Assembly (NCBI GenBank): GCA_965232455.1
Contig: OZ246981.1
Location: 2,356,001 to 2,420,000 of the forward strand
DNA: 64,000 nt
Direction of reading: 5' to 3'
DNA from: JBFGFX01 sp965232455
GTDB taxonomy: Bacteria; Pseudomonadota; Gammaproteobacteria; Steroidobacterales; Woeseiaceae
Below the pieces are notes generated by a model. The model searched no databases. It saw only the letters and a program-made list of their open reading frames with translations, and was not told the DNA's origin. Of the stretch, positions 35,314 through 45,300 are shown piece after piece. Position 1 is the stretch's first letter. Each line of letters begins with the position of its first letter. The position numbers and the translations under genes were made by a program.

Positions 35314-36606
35314 TCAAGAGCCGCTGTCTTCGCTACCCAGGTAGCGTAGCGCCTGACCTACAGTGTAGAAAGAGCCGGCAACGAGAATCAAATCATCCCC
35401 GGTGGCGTCAGCCTCCGCGGCCTGCATGGCGGCCTCGACGGACCCGGCGTTTCGACACGGCTGGCCGGCAGCGGCGGCAATCTGCCTGGCCAGATGGTCG
35501 CCCGGAATGGCCCTTGGCGAATCGGGCGAGCAGGCCACCCAGCGGTCAACCACGGGCGCCAGCGCGCGTATGATCGAGTCCGAGTCCTTGTCGTCCAGCA
35601 CCCCCAACAGCGCAAACACGCGGCCTGGCCCGGCCAATTCGGGTAACGCGTCGCCAAGGGCGAGCGCGCCGGCCGGGTTGTGGGCCCCGTCCAGCAGCCA
35701 GCGCAGACCGCGGGCCTCGATCCGCTGCAGTCTGCCGGGCAAGCCCAGCGGAGAAAGCGCCTCGTCGATGCACTCGCGCTGAAGCAGGGACTTGAGGCCG
35801 CTTGCCTCGAGCAGAGCAAAGACGGCGGATGCGTTGTCGAGCTGGTGTTCGCCGCGCAGGCCCGGAGCGGCCAGACCGCTGACCGAATGGCCGCGGCCCG
35901 TCCAGTCCCATATACCGTCCCGCAGATCGCTGCGCGAGAATTCGCGTCCCGCGACGATGAGTTCTGCGCCCTTGCGGGCTGCGGCGGTTTCGATCGAACG
36001 CGGTGGATCCGGCGAACCGAACACGACCGGCCTGCCGGCGCGCATGATACCGGCTTTTTCCGCGCCGATAGATTCGACATCGCGGCCGAGCCAGTCACAG
36101 TGGTCGAGCGACACGTTCGTGATCAGGCAGGCATCGGCGTCCACCGCGTTGACGGCATCGAGACGGCCACCCAAGCCGACTTCGAGTACCACGCTGTCGA
36201 CGCCGTGCGCGGCGAACACGCTCAGCGCGGCAAGCGTGCCATACTCGAAGTAGGTCAGCGGCACGCCGTCCCGGACGCGCTCAATGCGCTCGAAAGTTGC
36301 GACGATCGACGCCTCGCTGACCGGCTTGCCGCCAATCCTGATGCGTTCGCAGTAATGCAATACGTGCGGCGACGTGTAGCTTCCGATCCGGATGCCGCCG
36401 GTCTTGAGCAGGGCCTCCAGCATCGCAACCGCCGATCCCTTGCCGTTGGTACCCCCCACGGTCAGCACCCGCGAGGGACGCGGCAACGCAAGACGTTCGA
36501 GGACCCGGCTTATGCGATCGAGGCCAAGCTCGATCTCATATGGCGAAAGCTTCTCTAGCCATTGCAGCCAATGTGCCAGCGAGGCGGACGAACCGGGCGG
36601 GACCAT
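35314..36606 (-). CDS. folC: Bifunctional dihydrofolate synthase / folylpolyglutamate synthase
   Basis: Adds glutamate to dihydropteroate and to folates. The ATP loop GTNGKGSAVAMLE lies near residues 52-64 and the Mur-ligase central fold is clear (LEVGLGGRLDAVNAVDAD, VSLDHCDWLG, LDGAHNPAG). Length 430 residues. ATG at 36606, 19 bp after accD, on the same strand. The order accD-folC-dedD is conserved in gammaproteobacteria. Confidence 0.96.
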   Translation of the reverse strand: MVPPGSSASLAHWLQWLEKLSPYEIELGLDRISRVLERLALPRPSRVLTVGGTNGKGSAVAMLEALLKTGGIRIGSYTSPHVLHYCERIRIGGKPVSEASIVATFERIERVRDGVPLTYFEYGTLAALSVFAAHGVDSVVLEVGLGGRLDAVNAVDADACLITNVSLDHCDWLGRDVESIGAEKAGIMRAGRPVVFGSPDPPRSIETAAARKGAELIVAGREFSRSDLRDGIWDWTGRGHSVSGLAAPGLRGEHQLDNASAVFALLEASGLKSLLQRECIDEALSPLGLPGRLQRIEARGLRWLLDGAHNPAGALALGDALPELAGPGRVFALLGVLDDKDSDSIIRALAPVVDRWVACSPDSPRAIPGDHLARQIAAAAGQPCRNAGSVEAAMQAAEADATGDDLILVAGSFYTVGQALRYLGSEDSGS

Positions 36607-36625
36607 GCGACGCCGGAAGGCCCGG

Positions 36626-37489
36626 TCAGGCGGCGGGTTTCGGTTTGTGTTCGAGCTTCGCGATGAAGTCGGCGATCTGCTCCCTCATCTGCCGGCGATC
36701 GACAATCATGTCGATTGCGCCGTGATCGAGCAAAAACTCGCTCCGCTGGAAACCCTCCGGCAGTTTCTGTCGCACCGTCTGTTCGATGACGCGTGGCCCC
36801 GCAAAACCGATCAGCGCTTTCGGCTCGGCCACGTTTATGTCCCCGAGCATTGCCAGACTTGCCGAGACGCCACCGGTCGTCGGGTCGGTCAGTACGGAGA
36901 CGAACGGAATCCTGAGCTGGCCGAGCACGGCCAGCGCGGCGGATGTTTTCGCCATCTGCAACAACGAAAACAGCGCCTCCTGCATGCGCGCACCGCCGCT
37001 CGCGGAAAACGAAATCAAGGGCATCTTGTGCTCCGCAGAATGCTGCGCCGCCCGAGAAAACCGCTCGCCGACAACGGAACCCATCGAGCCGCCCATGAAC
37101 GAGAACTCGAACGCACACACCACAACGGGACGGCCCATCAGCGTCCCGCTCGCGGCGACCAGCGCGTCTTTCTCACCGGTTTTTTTCTGCGCCTGGTTGA
37201 TCCGCTCACGGTACTTTTTGCTATCGCGGAAGCGCAGCGGATCCACCGGCTCGAGGCCGGCGGCGATTTCCTGCTGACTCTCCGGGTCGAGAAAATAGTC
37301 CAGTCGCCGCCGGGCGCCAATACGCATGTGATGGTTACACTTCGGGCACACGTGCAAATTGCGCTCGAGCTCGTTTCGGTAAAGATGCGCGTCGCAGCCG
37401 GGGCATTTAATCCAGACACCTTCCGGAACCGATCGCGTGCGCTTCTCGGTGCTGATCCGGGACGGCATTAATTTCTCAAACCAACTCAT
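36626..37489 (-). CDS. accD: Acetyl-CoA carboxylase carboxyltransferase subunit beta
   Basis: Transfers carboxyl from biotin to acetyl-CoA to start fatty-acid synthesis, together with AccA. The N-terminal zinc ribbon has two CxxC pairs (CPGCDAHLY and CPKCNHH). The carboxyltransferase core shows FSFMGGSMGSVVGERF and SGGARMQE. Length 287 residues. It lies 69 bp after truA; the trpF-trpB-trpA genes found between truA and accD in Pseudomonas are missing here. Confidence 0.97.
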   Translation of the reverse strand: MSWFEKLMPSRISTEKRTRSVPEGVWIKCPGCDAHLYRNELERNLHVCPKCNHHMRIGARRRLDYFLDPESQQEIAAGLEPVDPLRFRDSKKYRERINQAQKKTGEKDALVAASGTLMGRPVVVCAFEFSFMGGSMGSVVGERFSRAAQHSAEHKMPLISFSASGGARMQEALFSLLQMAKTSAALAVLGQLRIPFVSVLTDPTTGGVSASLAMLGDINVAEPKALIGFAGPRVIEQTVRQKLPEGFQRSEFLLDHGAIDMIVDRRQMREQIADFIAKLEHKPKPAA

Positions 37490-37558
37490 AGCCGCGCATC
37501 ATAAACGAAAATGGGCCGTACGCCATCGAATCGCACCGTCCTTTTACCGCATTTCGCG

Positions 37559-38344
37559 TTAAAGACCGGGCAACAGTTCCGGCAGCGTCGCCTCCGGCAA
37601 CCCAAACGCCGCCGGATAATCGACACTCACCAGGGTCAACCCGTGCGCCGGCGCGGCAACGCCACCCGCCTTCCGGTCCTTGCCGTTGAGGAGTTCGAGA
37701 GTCCAGCCCGGCTGCCGATCGCCCCGGCCAACGGCAACCAGCGCGCCGACAATGTTGCGCACCATGTGCTGAAGAAAAGCGTTCGCTTTGACCGTGATGC
37801 CGATCCAGTCGCCCTGACGACTCACCTGCAAGCACTGGAGGTCTCGCCACGCGGTCGACGACTGACAACCGGCGGCGCGAAACGCGGAGAAGTCGTGTTC
37901 GCCGAGCAACCGGGCGCCCGCGTCCTGCATGCGTTTTTCGTCCAACCTCTCGTAGATCCACCACGCACGCCGGCGAAACAGCGCTGACCTGACGAGACGG
38001 TTCATTATGAGATAACGATACGTACGGGCGGTCGCGGAATACCGTGCATGGAAGTCTTCGGGCGCGGAATGCGCCCAGGAAACGCTGATATCGTCGGGCA
38101 GATTGCTGTTGGCGCCCAACAGCCAACCCCGCATCGACCGGTCACTCTCCGAGTCGAAATGCACGACCTGGCCGGTCGCGTGCACGCCGGTATCGGTGCG
38201 TCCGGCGCAGACCACGTCAACCGCGTGATCGGCAACCTCGCCAAGCGCCCGTTCCAGCATTTGTTGCACGCCAGTGCCCGTTTTTTGCCGTTGCCAGCCG
38301 TTATAGGCCGTGCCGTCATACTCGATACCAAGCACAATACGCAT
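37559..38344 (-). CDS. truA: tRNA pseudouridine(38-40) synthase
   Basis: Makes pseudouridine at positions 38-40 of the anticodon stem. The catalytic Asp lies in CAGRTDTGVHATGQV. Length 261 residues (E. coli 270). It follows fimV by 97 bp on the same strand, the usual fimV-truA pairing of gammaproteobacteria. Confidence 0.96.
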   Translation of the reverse strand: MRIVLGIEYDGTAYNGWQRQKTGTGVQQMLERALGEVADHAVDVVCAGRTDTGVHATGQVVHFDSESDRSMRGWLLGANSNLPDDISVSWAHSAPEDFHARYSATARTYRYLIMNRLVRSALFRRRAWWIYERLDEKRMQDAGARLLGEHDFSAFRAAGCQSSTAWRDLQCLQVSRQGDWIGITVKANAFLQHMVRNIVGALVAVGRGDRQPGWTLELLNGKDRKAGGVAAPAHGLTLVSVDYPAAFGLPEATLPELLPGL

Positions 38345-38441
38345 GGCTTTTCACGCCCAAAGAAATCAGCCGAAAGAAAATGCAATGAGGCTTCCGCCGA
38401 TGCGACAGCGTGTCACACCGTGCGATAGTCGGGACAGGACA

Positions 38442-41400
38442 CTAGGTGGGTAACGAGTCGAGTAGCTGACGTGCCTGCTGTCGCTGCGACTCGTCGCCTT
38501 CCTCGAGTACCTCTTCGAGGATGCTGCGAGCGCCGCCCGGATCACCCATGTCGACGTAAGCGCGGGCAAGATCCAACTTGGTGCCAACTTCGGTCATCGT
38601 GCGCGCGTCGTGCAGATCGTCGGACATGTCTTCCGGAGAAATCGCCGCGGTGGCTTCGTCGTCGAAATCGGCGCTGTGCGCCGGCGCTACGTTGGGCCGC
38701 GGCTGCTCGACGGTTGCGTCATCGCGTACCTGATTAACGGTGTCGCCGACCGCGCTGATCTGCAAAGCGGCCGTCAGATCGTCGAGATCCAGGTCCATGT
38801 CGGTGCTGCCCGGCGCAAGCGCCGGCAGTTCGCCGGTTGCGTCCTCCGACATGTCGTCGCTGAACGTCTCCTTCGGCAACGCCTCGGTCTTGGCAAAGTC
38901 GAAATCACCCGCTGGCGCCCCGTCATCGTCGTCCAGCGAAGCCAATAGGGTTTCAGCATCGTCGGAGAGCATGCCGTCGCCGACGGGGCCTGGCGCCAGC
39001 ATCGTTGCTTCGTTGTCCGCAAGCGCTTTTTCGATGTTTGTCCCCGTGCCCGTCTCGACCGCAAAGTCGTCCGGCAGAACTTGCGTCTGGCCGGTCGCGT
39101 CCAGCAGAGTCGTGTCTATGCCCAAGCCGTCGTCGGTGTCCTCCTCGATCGGTTCGTCCGGCAGCGCTCTGGTCGAACCGGTGCCGTCGAAGGCGGCCAC
39201 TTCGCCCGTGGCGGCCAGCGCCTCGTCGAGATCCAGCGCATCGTGCAAACCGGTGGCGTCCGGAGAAATTGCCTCGTTTTTCCCGGTAGCATCGGTGTCG
39301 CTCAGCACCTCGTTGCGACCGGTCGCATCGAGATCGTCCATGTGCAGCGCCATGCTTTCAGAGGTGTCGTCCAGATCGGATAGAACGTCGTCAGCCTGCT
39401 CTGCCAGGTCGTCGTTGAGACTGCCCTGCATTGCGTCGAGGTCCAGGCCCAGATCATCGAGATCAATCTCCGCGGTCGCGTCGGCCGTTACCCGGCCGTC
39501 GTCGAGACCAGCGATCTCGGTGGCCTCGTTGTCGCCAAACGCCGGAACCTCACCCGTTGTCGTCGCCGCCAGGGAATCGGGCTGCTGCTCGACGGTCTGC
39601 GATTCCCCGGCGCCGTCCACCGCCGGCGACTCGATCGTCGGCGATTCGGCAGTGTCGTCCAGGCCCGCATCCATGGGCATTTCCGCGGTGGGCATTTCAG
39701 CCGTGCCGTCGGACACCGGAGCCTCGACGGTCGGCATCTCACTGGTCTCGCTGTCGAACGCTGCTGCAAACGGATCCGCCGCGGGCATTTCCTCGGTAAC
39801 CGCCGTACCGTCGGGCTGATCGTCATCGAAAACGAAATCAATGGAGCTGGCGTCGCTGCTCGCCGCCGGTGTCGACTGCGTCTCGGCGCCCAGATCGATC
39901 ACGTCGCCACCCCCGCCGTCCGCGGCCAGATCCATATCCAGATCCCCGGTTTCTCCCGGACCGTCGTCGAACGAGAGATCGACGGCTTTGGTCGCCCCGG
40001 CGGCGCTCGCGTCCGAGAACAACGCGTGATCGGACGCAATCTGCTGCCCCATGATGACAATCTTGTCCCACTCGGGATCTTCCGCGTCGGACAATACGCT
40101 CTGCAGACGCTGCGCCGCGTCGACGAACGCGTCCCGATTGCCCCAGACGAAATAGATTTCGCAGAGTTTCGCCATCAGGTCCTGACGGTCGCTTTCCACC
40201 GCCAGCGCGCCGTTGATCAGATCGGCCGCCTGATCGTACAGACCGTACGCCATATGGAAGTCGGCCTCGGCGATAGGATCGGACTGGTCCAGGTTGATCG
40301 CAGTCTCACTCGAGAACGTGTCCTCGAGCGCCTTGTTCGTGTCGGTTGCCGACAGCGCGTCGTCGATCGGCGGTACCGGTTCGGGCGGCGCCGGGACCTC
40401 CATCGTCGACGTCATCGACGCATCGTCACCGGACGAGGACGGCTGCTCGACGACCACAATGGACGCATCATCGTCGCGGGCCATCGCGCGCAGGCGCTCG
40501 GTGGACTGGGCCGATTCCTTGTCCATGTCATCGGCGTCCAGCGCTTCCCAAAGACCGGTCGCCTCCTCTTCTTCGCCGCCGCCCGACGCTCGACGCGCGA
40601 ACCAAACCAACAAGCCGGCCACCATTACGAGCGCCGCGCCGATAAGTGTCCAGGTGTTCGCCAGCCCGAAAATCCTGTCCAAAAGGCCCGGTTCGGGCTG
40701 GCTTGGCGCGGCGACGGGCGTGGGTTCTTCGACGACGGGCTCGGGGACGGTATCCTCGGCGCCGACGACCTCGTCCACCGGCGTTTCGGGCGTGTCATCG
40801 GCGAACACGGCATCGTCGTCGACCAGCACGTCGTCCACGACGGGATCCGGGTCTTCCGCGACCAGCTCCGGTGGCGGCGCTTCGCCGCGCAGCTCAGCCA
40901 ATTCACGGCGCAGCGCGGCAAGCTCGTTGTCACTGATGACGACGAGACCGTTTTGCTGATCCGCAATCAGTTCTTCGATCTCCTGAATGCGAATGTCCTC
41001 GATGCTCAGCGGCGCCGTATCGTCGACCGCGTCAACCTCCGGGCCGTCGTAAACCGTGCTGCTGTCGCTCTCGGCGGACAGCGTGTCCTCGTCGGGCGGC
41101 ACCAGCGTCAGGCTCGGCTGCTCGATCGCGGGCGCCGGTCCCGGACCGTCCCAAGCGGAGTTCTGGCGCTGGACTTCAGCCAGCGCGTCACCGCGGTTGA
41201 TGCGGAAGATTTCATCCGCGCTGGGAATACGCAGGCTCGCGCCGGCGGACAGTACGTTGATATTGTTCGCGAACGCCTCCGGATTGGCCTCGAATATCGC
41301 CAGCATCGTCTGATTTATCGTCAGCCGCTCGTCCGGCCGCACGCGGCTCGCGATGCTCCACAAGGTGTCGCCCCGGGCAACGTTGTACTCGCCGCCGGGC

Positions 41401-42023
41401 GTGCCGTCGAACGCCGCCGGCTGCGAATCGGTCGATGTTTCCGGCGATGGCGTCGGTGCCGGTGCTGCCGCCGCCGGCGCGGGCGCAGGCGGCGTTGCTC
41501 GTGCCGGCGCAGGCGGCGTCGGCGCCGGCTGCGCCGGGCTTCGCTGGATGTCGCCGCTGTCGGCCGGCGCCGCACGTACCGGCGGTTCGACAACCTGCTG
41601 TTGCGCCGTACTCGCCGGCGGTGCAAACGTTGGCGGATCGAGCAGCACGGTGTATTCGCGCAGCAGGCGGCCGCGCGTCCAGGAAGCCTCGACCAGAAAC
41701 GTCAAAAACGGTTCCGTGATGGGTTGCGACGACGAAACCCTGACCAGGTTGCCGTCAGTCCGTCCGGAACGGACCACGCGAAAATTAATGGACGTCAGGT
41801 AAGCGGGACGGTCGATGCCGTAACGCGCAAAGGTCTCGGCGGAGGCAAGCTGAATCGTCAGATTGTCGAGTTCTTCCGGTGTCGCGGAGATCAGCACGAT
41901 GTCCGCTCTCAGGGGCTGGTTCAGGGCCGACTCGAGCCGGACCTCGCCCAGTCCCAGGGCAAAGGCCTCGCTTGCCAGGAAACAGGCAAGCAAAAGCCAT
42001 ACACGATTCAGACTTCGTGACAT
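38442..42023 (-). CDS. fimV: FimV, polar peptidoglycan-binding / type IV pilus assembly protein
   Basis: Large inner-membrane protein that organises the cell pole and promotes type IV pilus assembly and twitching. ATG at 42023 gives a signal peptide (VWLLLACFLASEAFA) and the conserved FimV N-terminus LGLGEVRLESALNQPLRADI. A LysM domain (YNVARGDTLWSIASRV) follows, then a Pro/Ala linker, one membrane helix (TWTLIGAALVMVAGLLVWFARR), a long acidic cytoplasmic region and a C-terminal TPR-like FimV_C motif (EVGTKLDLARAYVDMGD). The acidic region contains a degenerate repeat of the form DATGxxxxL. Total 1193 residues. Neighbours asd and truA match Pseudomonas. Confidence 0.94.
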   Translation of the reverse strand: MSRSLNRVWLLLACFLASEAFALGLGEVRLESALNQPLRADIVLISATPEELDNLTIQLASAETFARYGIDRPAYLTSINFRVVRSGRTDGNLVRVSSSQPITEPFLTFLVEASWTRGRLLREYTVLLDPPTFAPPASTAQQQVVEPPVRAAPADSGDIQRSPAQPAPTPPAPARATPPAPAPAAAAPAPTPSPETSTDSQPAAFDGTPGGEYNVARGDTLWSIASRVRPDERLTINQTMLAIFEANPEAFANNINVLSAGASLRIPSADEIFRINRGDALAEVQRQNSAWDGPGPAPAIEQPSLTLVPPDEDTLSAESDSSTVYDGPEVDAVDDTAPLSIEDIRIQEIEELIADQQNGLVVISDNELAALRRELAELRGEAPPPELVAEDPDPVVDDVLVDDDAVFADDTPETPVDEVVGAEDTVPEPVVEEPTPVAAPSQPEPGLLDRIFGLANTWTLIGAALVMVAGLLVWFARRASGGGEEEEATGLWEALDADDMDKESAQSTERLRAMARDDDASIVVVEQPSSSGDDASMTSTMEVPAPPEPVPPIDDALSATDTNKALEDTFSSETAINLDQSDPIAEADFHMAYGLYDQAADLINGALAVESDRQDLMAKLCEIYFVWGNRDAFVDAAQRLQSVLSDAEDPEWDKIVIMGQQIASDHALFSDASAAGATKAVDLSFDDGPGETGDLDMDLAADGGGGDVIDLGAETQSTPAASSDASSIDFVFDDDQPDGTAVTEEMPAADPFAAAFDSETSEMPTVEAPVSDGTAEMPTAEMPMDAGLDDTAESPTIESPAVDGAGESQTVEQQPDSLAATTTGEVPAFGDNEATEIAGLDDGRVTADATAEIDLDDLGLDLDAMQGSLNDDLAEQADDVLSDLDDTSESMALHMDDLDATGRNEVLSDTDATGKNEAISPDATGLHDALDLDEALAATGEVAAFDGTGSTRALPDEPIEEDTDDGLGIDTTLLDATGQTQVLPDDFAVETGTGTNIEKALADNEATMLAPGPVGDGMLSDDAETLLASLDDDDGAPAGDFDFAKTEALPKETFSDDMSEDATGELPALAPGSTDMDLDLDDLTAALQISAVGDTVNQVRDDATVEQPRPNVAPAHSADFDDEATAAISPEDMSDDLHDARTMTEVGTKLDLARAYVDMGDPGGARSILEEVLEEGDESQRQQARQLLDSLPT

Positions 42024-42122
42024 AACACGTTCTCCGGCTCCCCAAGCGTTCGGGCGATCGCCCTCCTCCGGAACCCACAATTTGTCATATTGACGCCCAT
42101 GCGTATGGGTGTGAACTATAGC

Positions 42123-43145
42123 TTATAAATAGTTTTTCGCCAATATTTCAGCTATTTGGACGCTATTTAGAGCCGCGCCCTTACGTATATTATCGGACAC
42201 CACCCACAAATCGACACCGCGCGGATGGCTGATGTCTTCGCGTACCCGACCCACAAAAACGGGATCTTTACCGGAGGCTTCGGTGACGGCCGTCGGGTAA
42301 CCCTGGCCGTCAGCTCCCTCCAGGAGCGTGACGCCTGCCGCCTCGCGGAGCAGATCGCAAACCTCCGGCGCGGTAATTTTACGCTCGGTCTCGATGTGGA
42401 CGGCCTCAGAATGCCCGTAAAACACCGGGATTCGCACCGCGGTGGCGTTAACCGCAATGGCGTCGTCGCCGATGATCTTTTGCGTCTCCCAAACGATTTT
42501 CATCTCTTCGCGGGTGTAACCGTTGTCCTGAAAGACGTCGATATGCGGTACGGCGTTAAACGCGATCTGCCGAACGCCGTCGTCCAGGTCCAGCGGTCGG
42601 CCGTTCAACAACGCCGCGGTCTGACGCGCCAACTCTTCCACGGCGCTTCTGCCCGCGCCGGACACCGATTGATACGTCGCGACGTTGACGCGCGAGATTC
42701 CGGCTTTGTCGTAGATTGGTTTCAGCGCGACAACGAGCTGAATCGTCGAACAGTTTGGGTTTGCGATGATGCCGCTCTTTTTGTAGTCGCCGATGCGCTC
42801 GGCATTGACCTCGGGGACCACCAGCGGAATATCGTCGTCGTAACGAAACCTGGACGTGTTGTCGATGACCACGCAACCAGCGGCAACCGCTTTTGGCGCA
42901 AACTCGTCCGATACCGATGCGCCCGCTGAAAACAGGCCTATGCTCGCCTGTGAGAAATCGAATTCCGCCAGGTTCTCCACGCGCAGGGTCTTGTTGCCGA
43001 ACTCGACGGATTTGCCGACGGATCGCTCACTGGCAAGCGCAAAAACCGTGTCGACCGGAAAGCGCCGTTCGGCGAGAACGTCGAGCATGGCCTCGCCAAC
43101 TGCGCCGGTTGCGCCGACGACGGCAACGTTGTAAGTCTCGGACAT
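42123..43145 (-). CDS. asd: Aspartate-semialdehyde dehydrogenase
   Basis: Reduces aspartyl phosphate to the semialdehyde for lysine, threonine, methionine and diaminopimelate. The nucleotide loop GATGAVGEAM lies at residues 10-19 and the active-site cysteine in ANPNCSTIQLV; the GAGRSAVEEL segment is typical. The intact Cys argues for a true Asd and against the related Usg protein, which lacks it. Length 340 residues. Upstream of fimV, as in Pseudomonas. Confidence 0.94.
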   Translation of the reverse strand: MSETYNVAVVGATGAVGEAMLDVLAERRFPVDTVFALASERSVGKSVEFGNKTLRVENLAEFDFSQASIGLFSAGASVSDEFAPKAVAAGCVVIDNTSRFRYDDDIPLVVPEVNAERIGDYKKSGIIANPNCSTIQLVVALKPIYDKAGISRVNVATYQSVSGAGRSAVEELARQTAALLNGRPLDLDDGVRQIAFNAVPHIDVFQDNGYTREEMKIVWETQKIIGDDAIAVNATAVRIPVFYGHSEAVHIETERKITAPEVCDLLREAAGVTLLEGADGQGYPTAVTEASGKDPVFVGRVREDISHPRGVDLWVVSDNIRKGAALNSVQIAEILAKNYL

Positions 43146-43223
43146 CTGATTTACTTCCTGGAGTCTCTCATTGGCGCCGTCAGCACGCGCTGGGGCCCTT
43201 AACTAATACTGTGCGAGCAGTCC

Positions 43224-44330
43224 CTACTCCCCGGCGGCGCTGCCCGGGATCGCGGGAGTCTTGCTGCTGACGTCCATGTTTTGCGCACGATGACGCAAAT
43301 AATGGTCCATCAGCACCAGCGCCACCATCGCCTCGGCGATCGGCGTCGCGCGAAGGCCGACACAGGGATCATGTCGGCCGGTTGTAACGATATCTGAAGC
43401 CTTGCCCGACGTGTCGATGGTTTTTCCCGGTACCGAAATACTCGAAGTAGGCTTCAACGCGATGCTGGCGAGGATGTCCTGACCCGACGAGATCCCGCCA
43501 AGGGTGCCGCCCGCATCGTTTTTGCTGAAGCCGGCCGGCGTCAGTTCGTCGCGATGCTGACTGCCCCGCTGGCTGACCGCGGCAAATCCTGCGCCGAGTT
43601 CGACGCCCTTGACCGCGTTGATACTCATGAGGCCGTGCGCGAGATCCGCCTCCAGCTTGTCGAATACGGGCTCACCGAGACCGGCGGGCACGCCGCTCGC
43701 CAACACGCTGATCTTCGCGCCGATCGAATCACCCTGCTCGCGCAACTCGTCCATGAACGTTTCCAATTCGGTCAGTCTCGCGGGGTCCGCGCAAAAAAAC
43801 GGATTCTGCTCGACGATCGAAAGATCGACCCGGTCCAGCGCAAGTGAGCCGAGCTGTGACAGATAACCCTGTATCTTCACGCCCAGTCGTTCGCGAAGAT
43901 ACTTGCGGGCAACCGCGCCGGCCGCCACCCGCATCGTCGTTTCGCGCGCCGACGACCGGCCTCCGCCGCGATAGTCACGTATACCGTACTTCTGCTGATA
44001 ACTGTAATCCGCGTGTCCGGGCCGGAATTTGTCTTTTATGTTGCCGTAGTCTTTCGAGCGCTGGTCGGTATTCTCGATCAGCAGACCAATCGGCGTGCCG
44101 GTCGTCTGCCCTTCGAAGACGCCCGAGAGAATACGCACGCGATCTGGTTCTTTTCGCTGGGTCGTGTGGCGCGACCTGCCCGGCCGGCGCCGCTCGAGAT
44201 CCTGCTGAATATCGTCGGCGTCGAGCGCCAGACCCGGCGGGCAGCCGTCGATGACGCAGCCGAGCGCGGGCCCGTGACTTTCGCCGAAAGTCGTCACCGT
44301 AAACACGCGCCCGAAGCTGTTACCCGACAT
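43224..44330 (-). CDS. aroC: Chorismate synthase
   Basis: Last step of the shikimate pathway, FMN-dependent. Signatures GESHGPALGCVIDGCPPG near the N-terminus, RGGGRSSARETTMRVAAGA and RHDPCVGLRATPIAEAM near the C-terminus are complete. ATG at 44330 (MSGNSFGRVF) is chosen over a TTG 24 bp upstream, giving 368 residues. It overlaps the prmB gene by 11 bp; the prmB-aroC pair is conserved in gammaproteobacteria. Confidence 0.96.
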   Translation of the reverse strand: MSGNSFGRVFTVTTFGESHGPALGCVIDGCPPGLALDADDIQQDLERRRPGRSRHTTQRKEPDRVRILSGVFEGQTTGTPIGLLIENTDQRSKDYGNIKDKFRPGHADYSYQQKYGIRDYRGGGRSSARETTMRVAAGAVARKYLRERLGVKIQGYLSQLGSLALDRVDLSIVEQNPFFCADPARLTELETFMDELREQGDSIGAKISVLASGVPAGLGEPVFDKLEADLAHGLMSINAVKGVELGAGFAAVSQRGSQHRDELTPAGFSKNDAGGTLGGISSGQDILASIALKPTSSISVPGKTIDTSGKASDIVTTGRHDPCVGLRATPIAEAMVALVLMDHYLRHRAQNMDVSSKTPAIPGSAAGE

Positions 44331-45270
44331 GTCGCTGATCCGCCGCTGCGGCAAACTCTTGTTGATGCTGTTTAAGATCGTTCCCTGTCAACAGGAACAC
44401 ACCTGCACCGCCGCGCTCGAAATCGAGCCAAACGAACGGCACTTGCGGAAACTGTTTGCAGAGCGCCGCCTGACTGTTGCCGACCTCGGCGACGATAACG
44501 CCGCGGTCGGCCAGGAACCGTCCTGCATGATGCAGTATCATAATCGTCGAATCCAGACCATCCTGACCCGACGCGAGTCCCATTTCCGGCTCGTGGCGGT
44601 ATTCCGCCGGCAGCGCCTGCATGTCCTCCCGATCGACATAGGGTGGATTGCTGACGATAAGGTCGTACCTACGAGTGTCGGCCGGCCGAGGCAGATTCGC
44701 GAAAAAGTCCGATTCGATGAGACGCACCCTGTCCTCGAGCCCGAAATCCGCGACGTTGACGGCCGCCACCTCGAGCGCCGCCGCGGACAAATCGACCGCA
44801 TCGACCTGCGCGGCCGGCAGAGCGAGCGCCGTGGCGATGGCGATACAGCCGCTGCCCGTGCCGAGATCGAGCACGCGGTGCACGCGATCCGCGCGCAGCC
44901 AGGGACTGAACCGCCTGCCGATCAGCTCGGCCAGGGGCGACCGGGGTATCAGGACGCGCTCATCGACAAAAAAGGAATAACCGGCAAACCAGGCCACGTT
45001 GACCAAATAGGCGACGGGTAGCCGCTCGTCGATCCGCCGCGTGGCCAGCGCGTTGATGTCGTCGACGTCTTCAGGCGACACCGCCGCGGCATAAACCGCC
45101 GGCGCGTCGGCATGATCGAGTTTCAGGTGTGCGAACACCAGGTATGCGGCCTCGTCGAGCGCCGTTTCCGTACCGTGCCCGTAAACGAGCCCGGACGCGT
45201 CGAATCGCTTCGCGATCGCGCGGATCAGCGATTCGACGGTGGCGGATGAGGACTGACCTGGCGGAAGCAA
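44320..45270 (-). CDS. prmB: Ribosomal protein uL3 N5-glutamine methyltransferase PrmB
   Basis: SAM-dependent enzyme that methylates a glutamine of ribosomal protein L3. SAM motif I VLDLGTGSGCIAIATAL and the glutamine-methyltransferase motif VSNPPYVDREDM are present, as is the AYLVFAHLKL segment of the PrmB/PrmC N-domain. Length 316 residues from a TTG at 45270; no better start with a ribosome site was found. PrmC (release-factor methylation) is the close alternative, but adjacency to aroC favours PrmB. Confidence 0.92.
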   Translation of the reverse strand: MLPPGQSSSATVESLIRAIAKRFDASGLVYGHGTETALDEAAYLVFAHLKLDHADAPAVYAAAVSPEDVDDINALATRRIDERLPVAYLVNVAWFAGYSFFVDERVLIPRSPLAELIGRRFSPWLRADRVHRVLDLGTGSGCIAIATALALPAAQVDAVDLSAAALEVAAVNVADFGLEDRVRLIESDFFANLPRPADTRRYDLIVSNPPYVDREDMQALPAEYRHEPEMGLASGQDGLDSTIMILHHAGRFLADRGVIVAEVGNSQAALCKQFPQVPFVWLDFERGGAGVFLLTGNDLKQHQQEFAAAADQRHVG

Positions 45271-45300
45271 CGGAGTTACGCGGGACGAAATTCGTTAGTT

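Noticed and set aside
40026..42020. 664-codon plus-strand frame
   Set aside because: Exactly antisense to fimV, with arginine-rich low-complexity sequence typical of a shadow frame in GC-rich DNA.
42096..42109. CCCATGCGTATGGG as terminator of asd
   Set aside because: Short imperfect stem, no T run.
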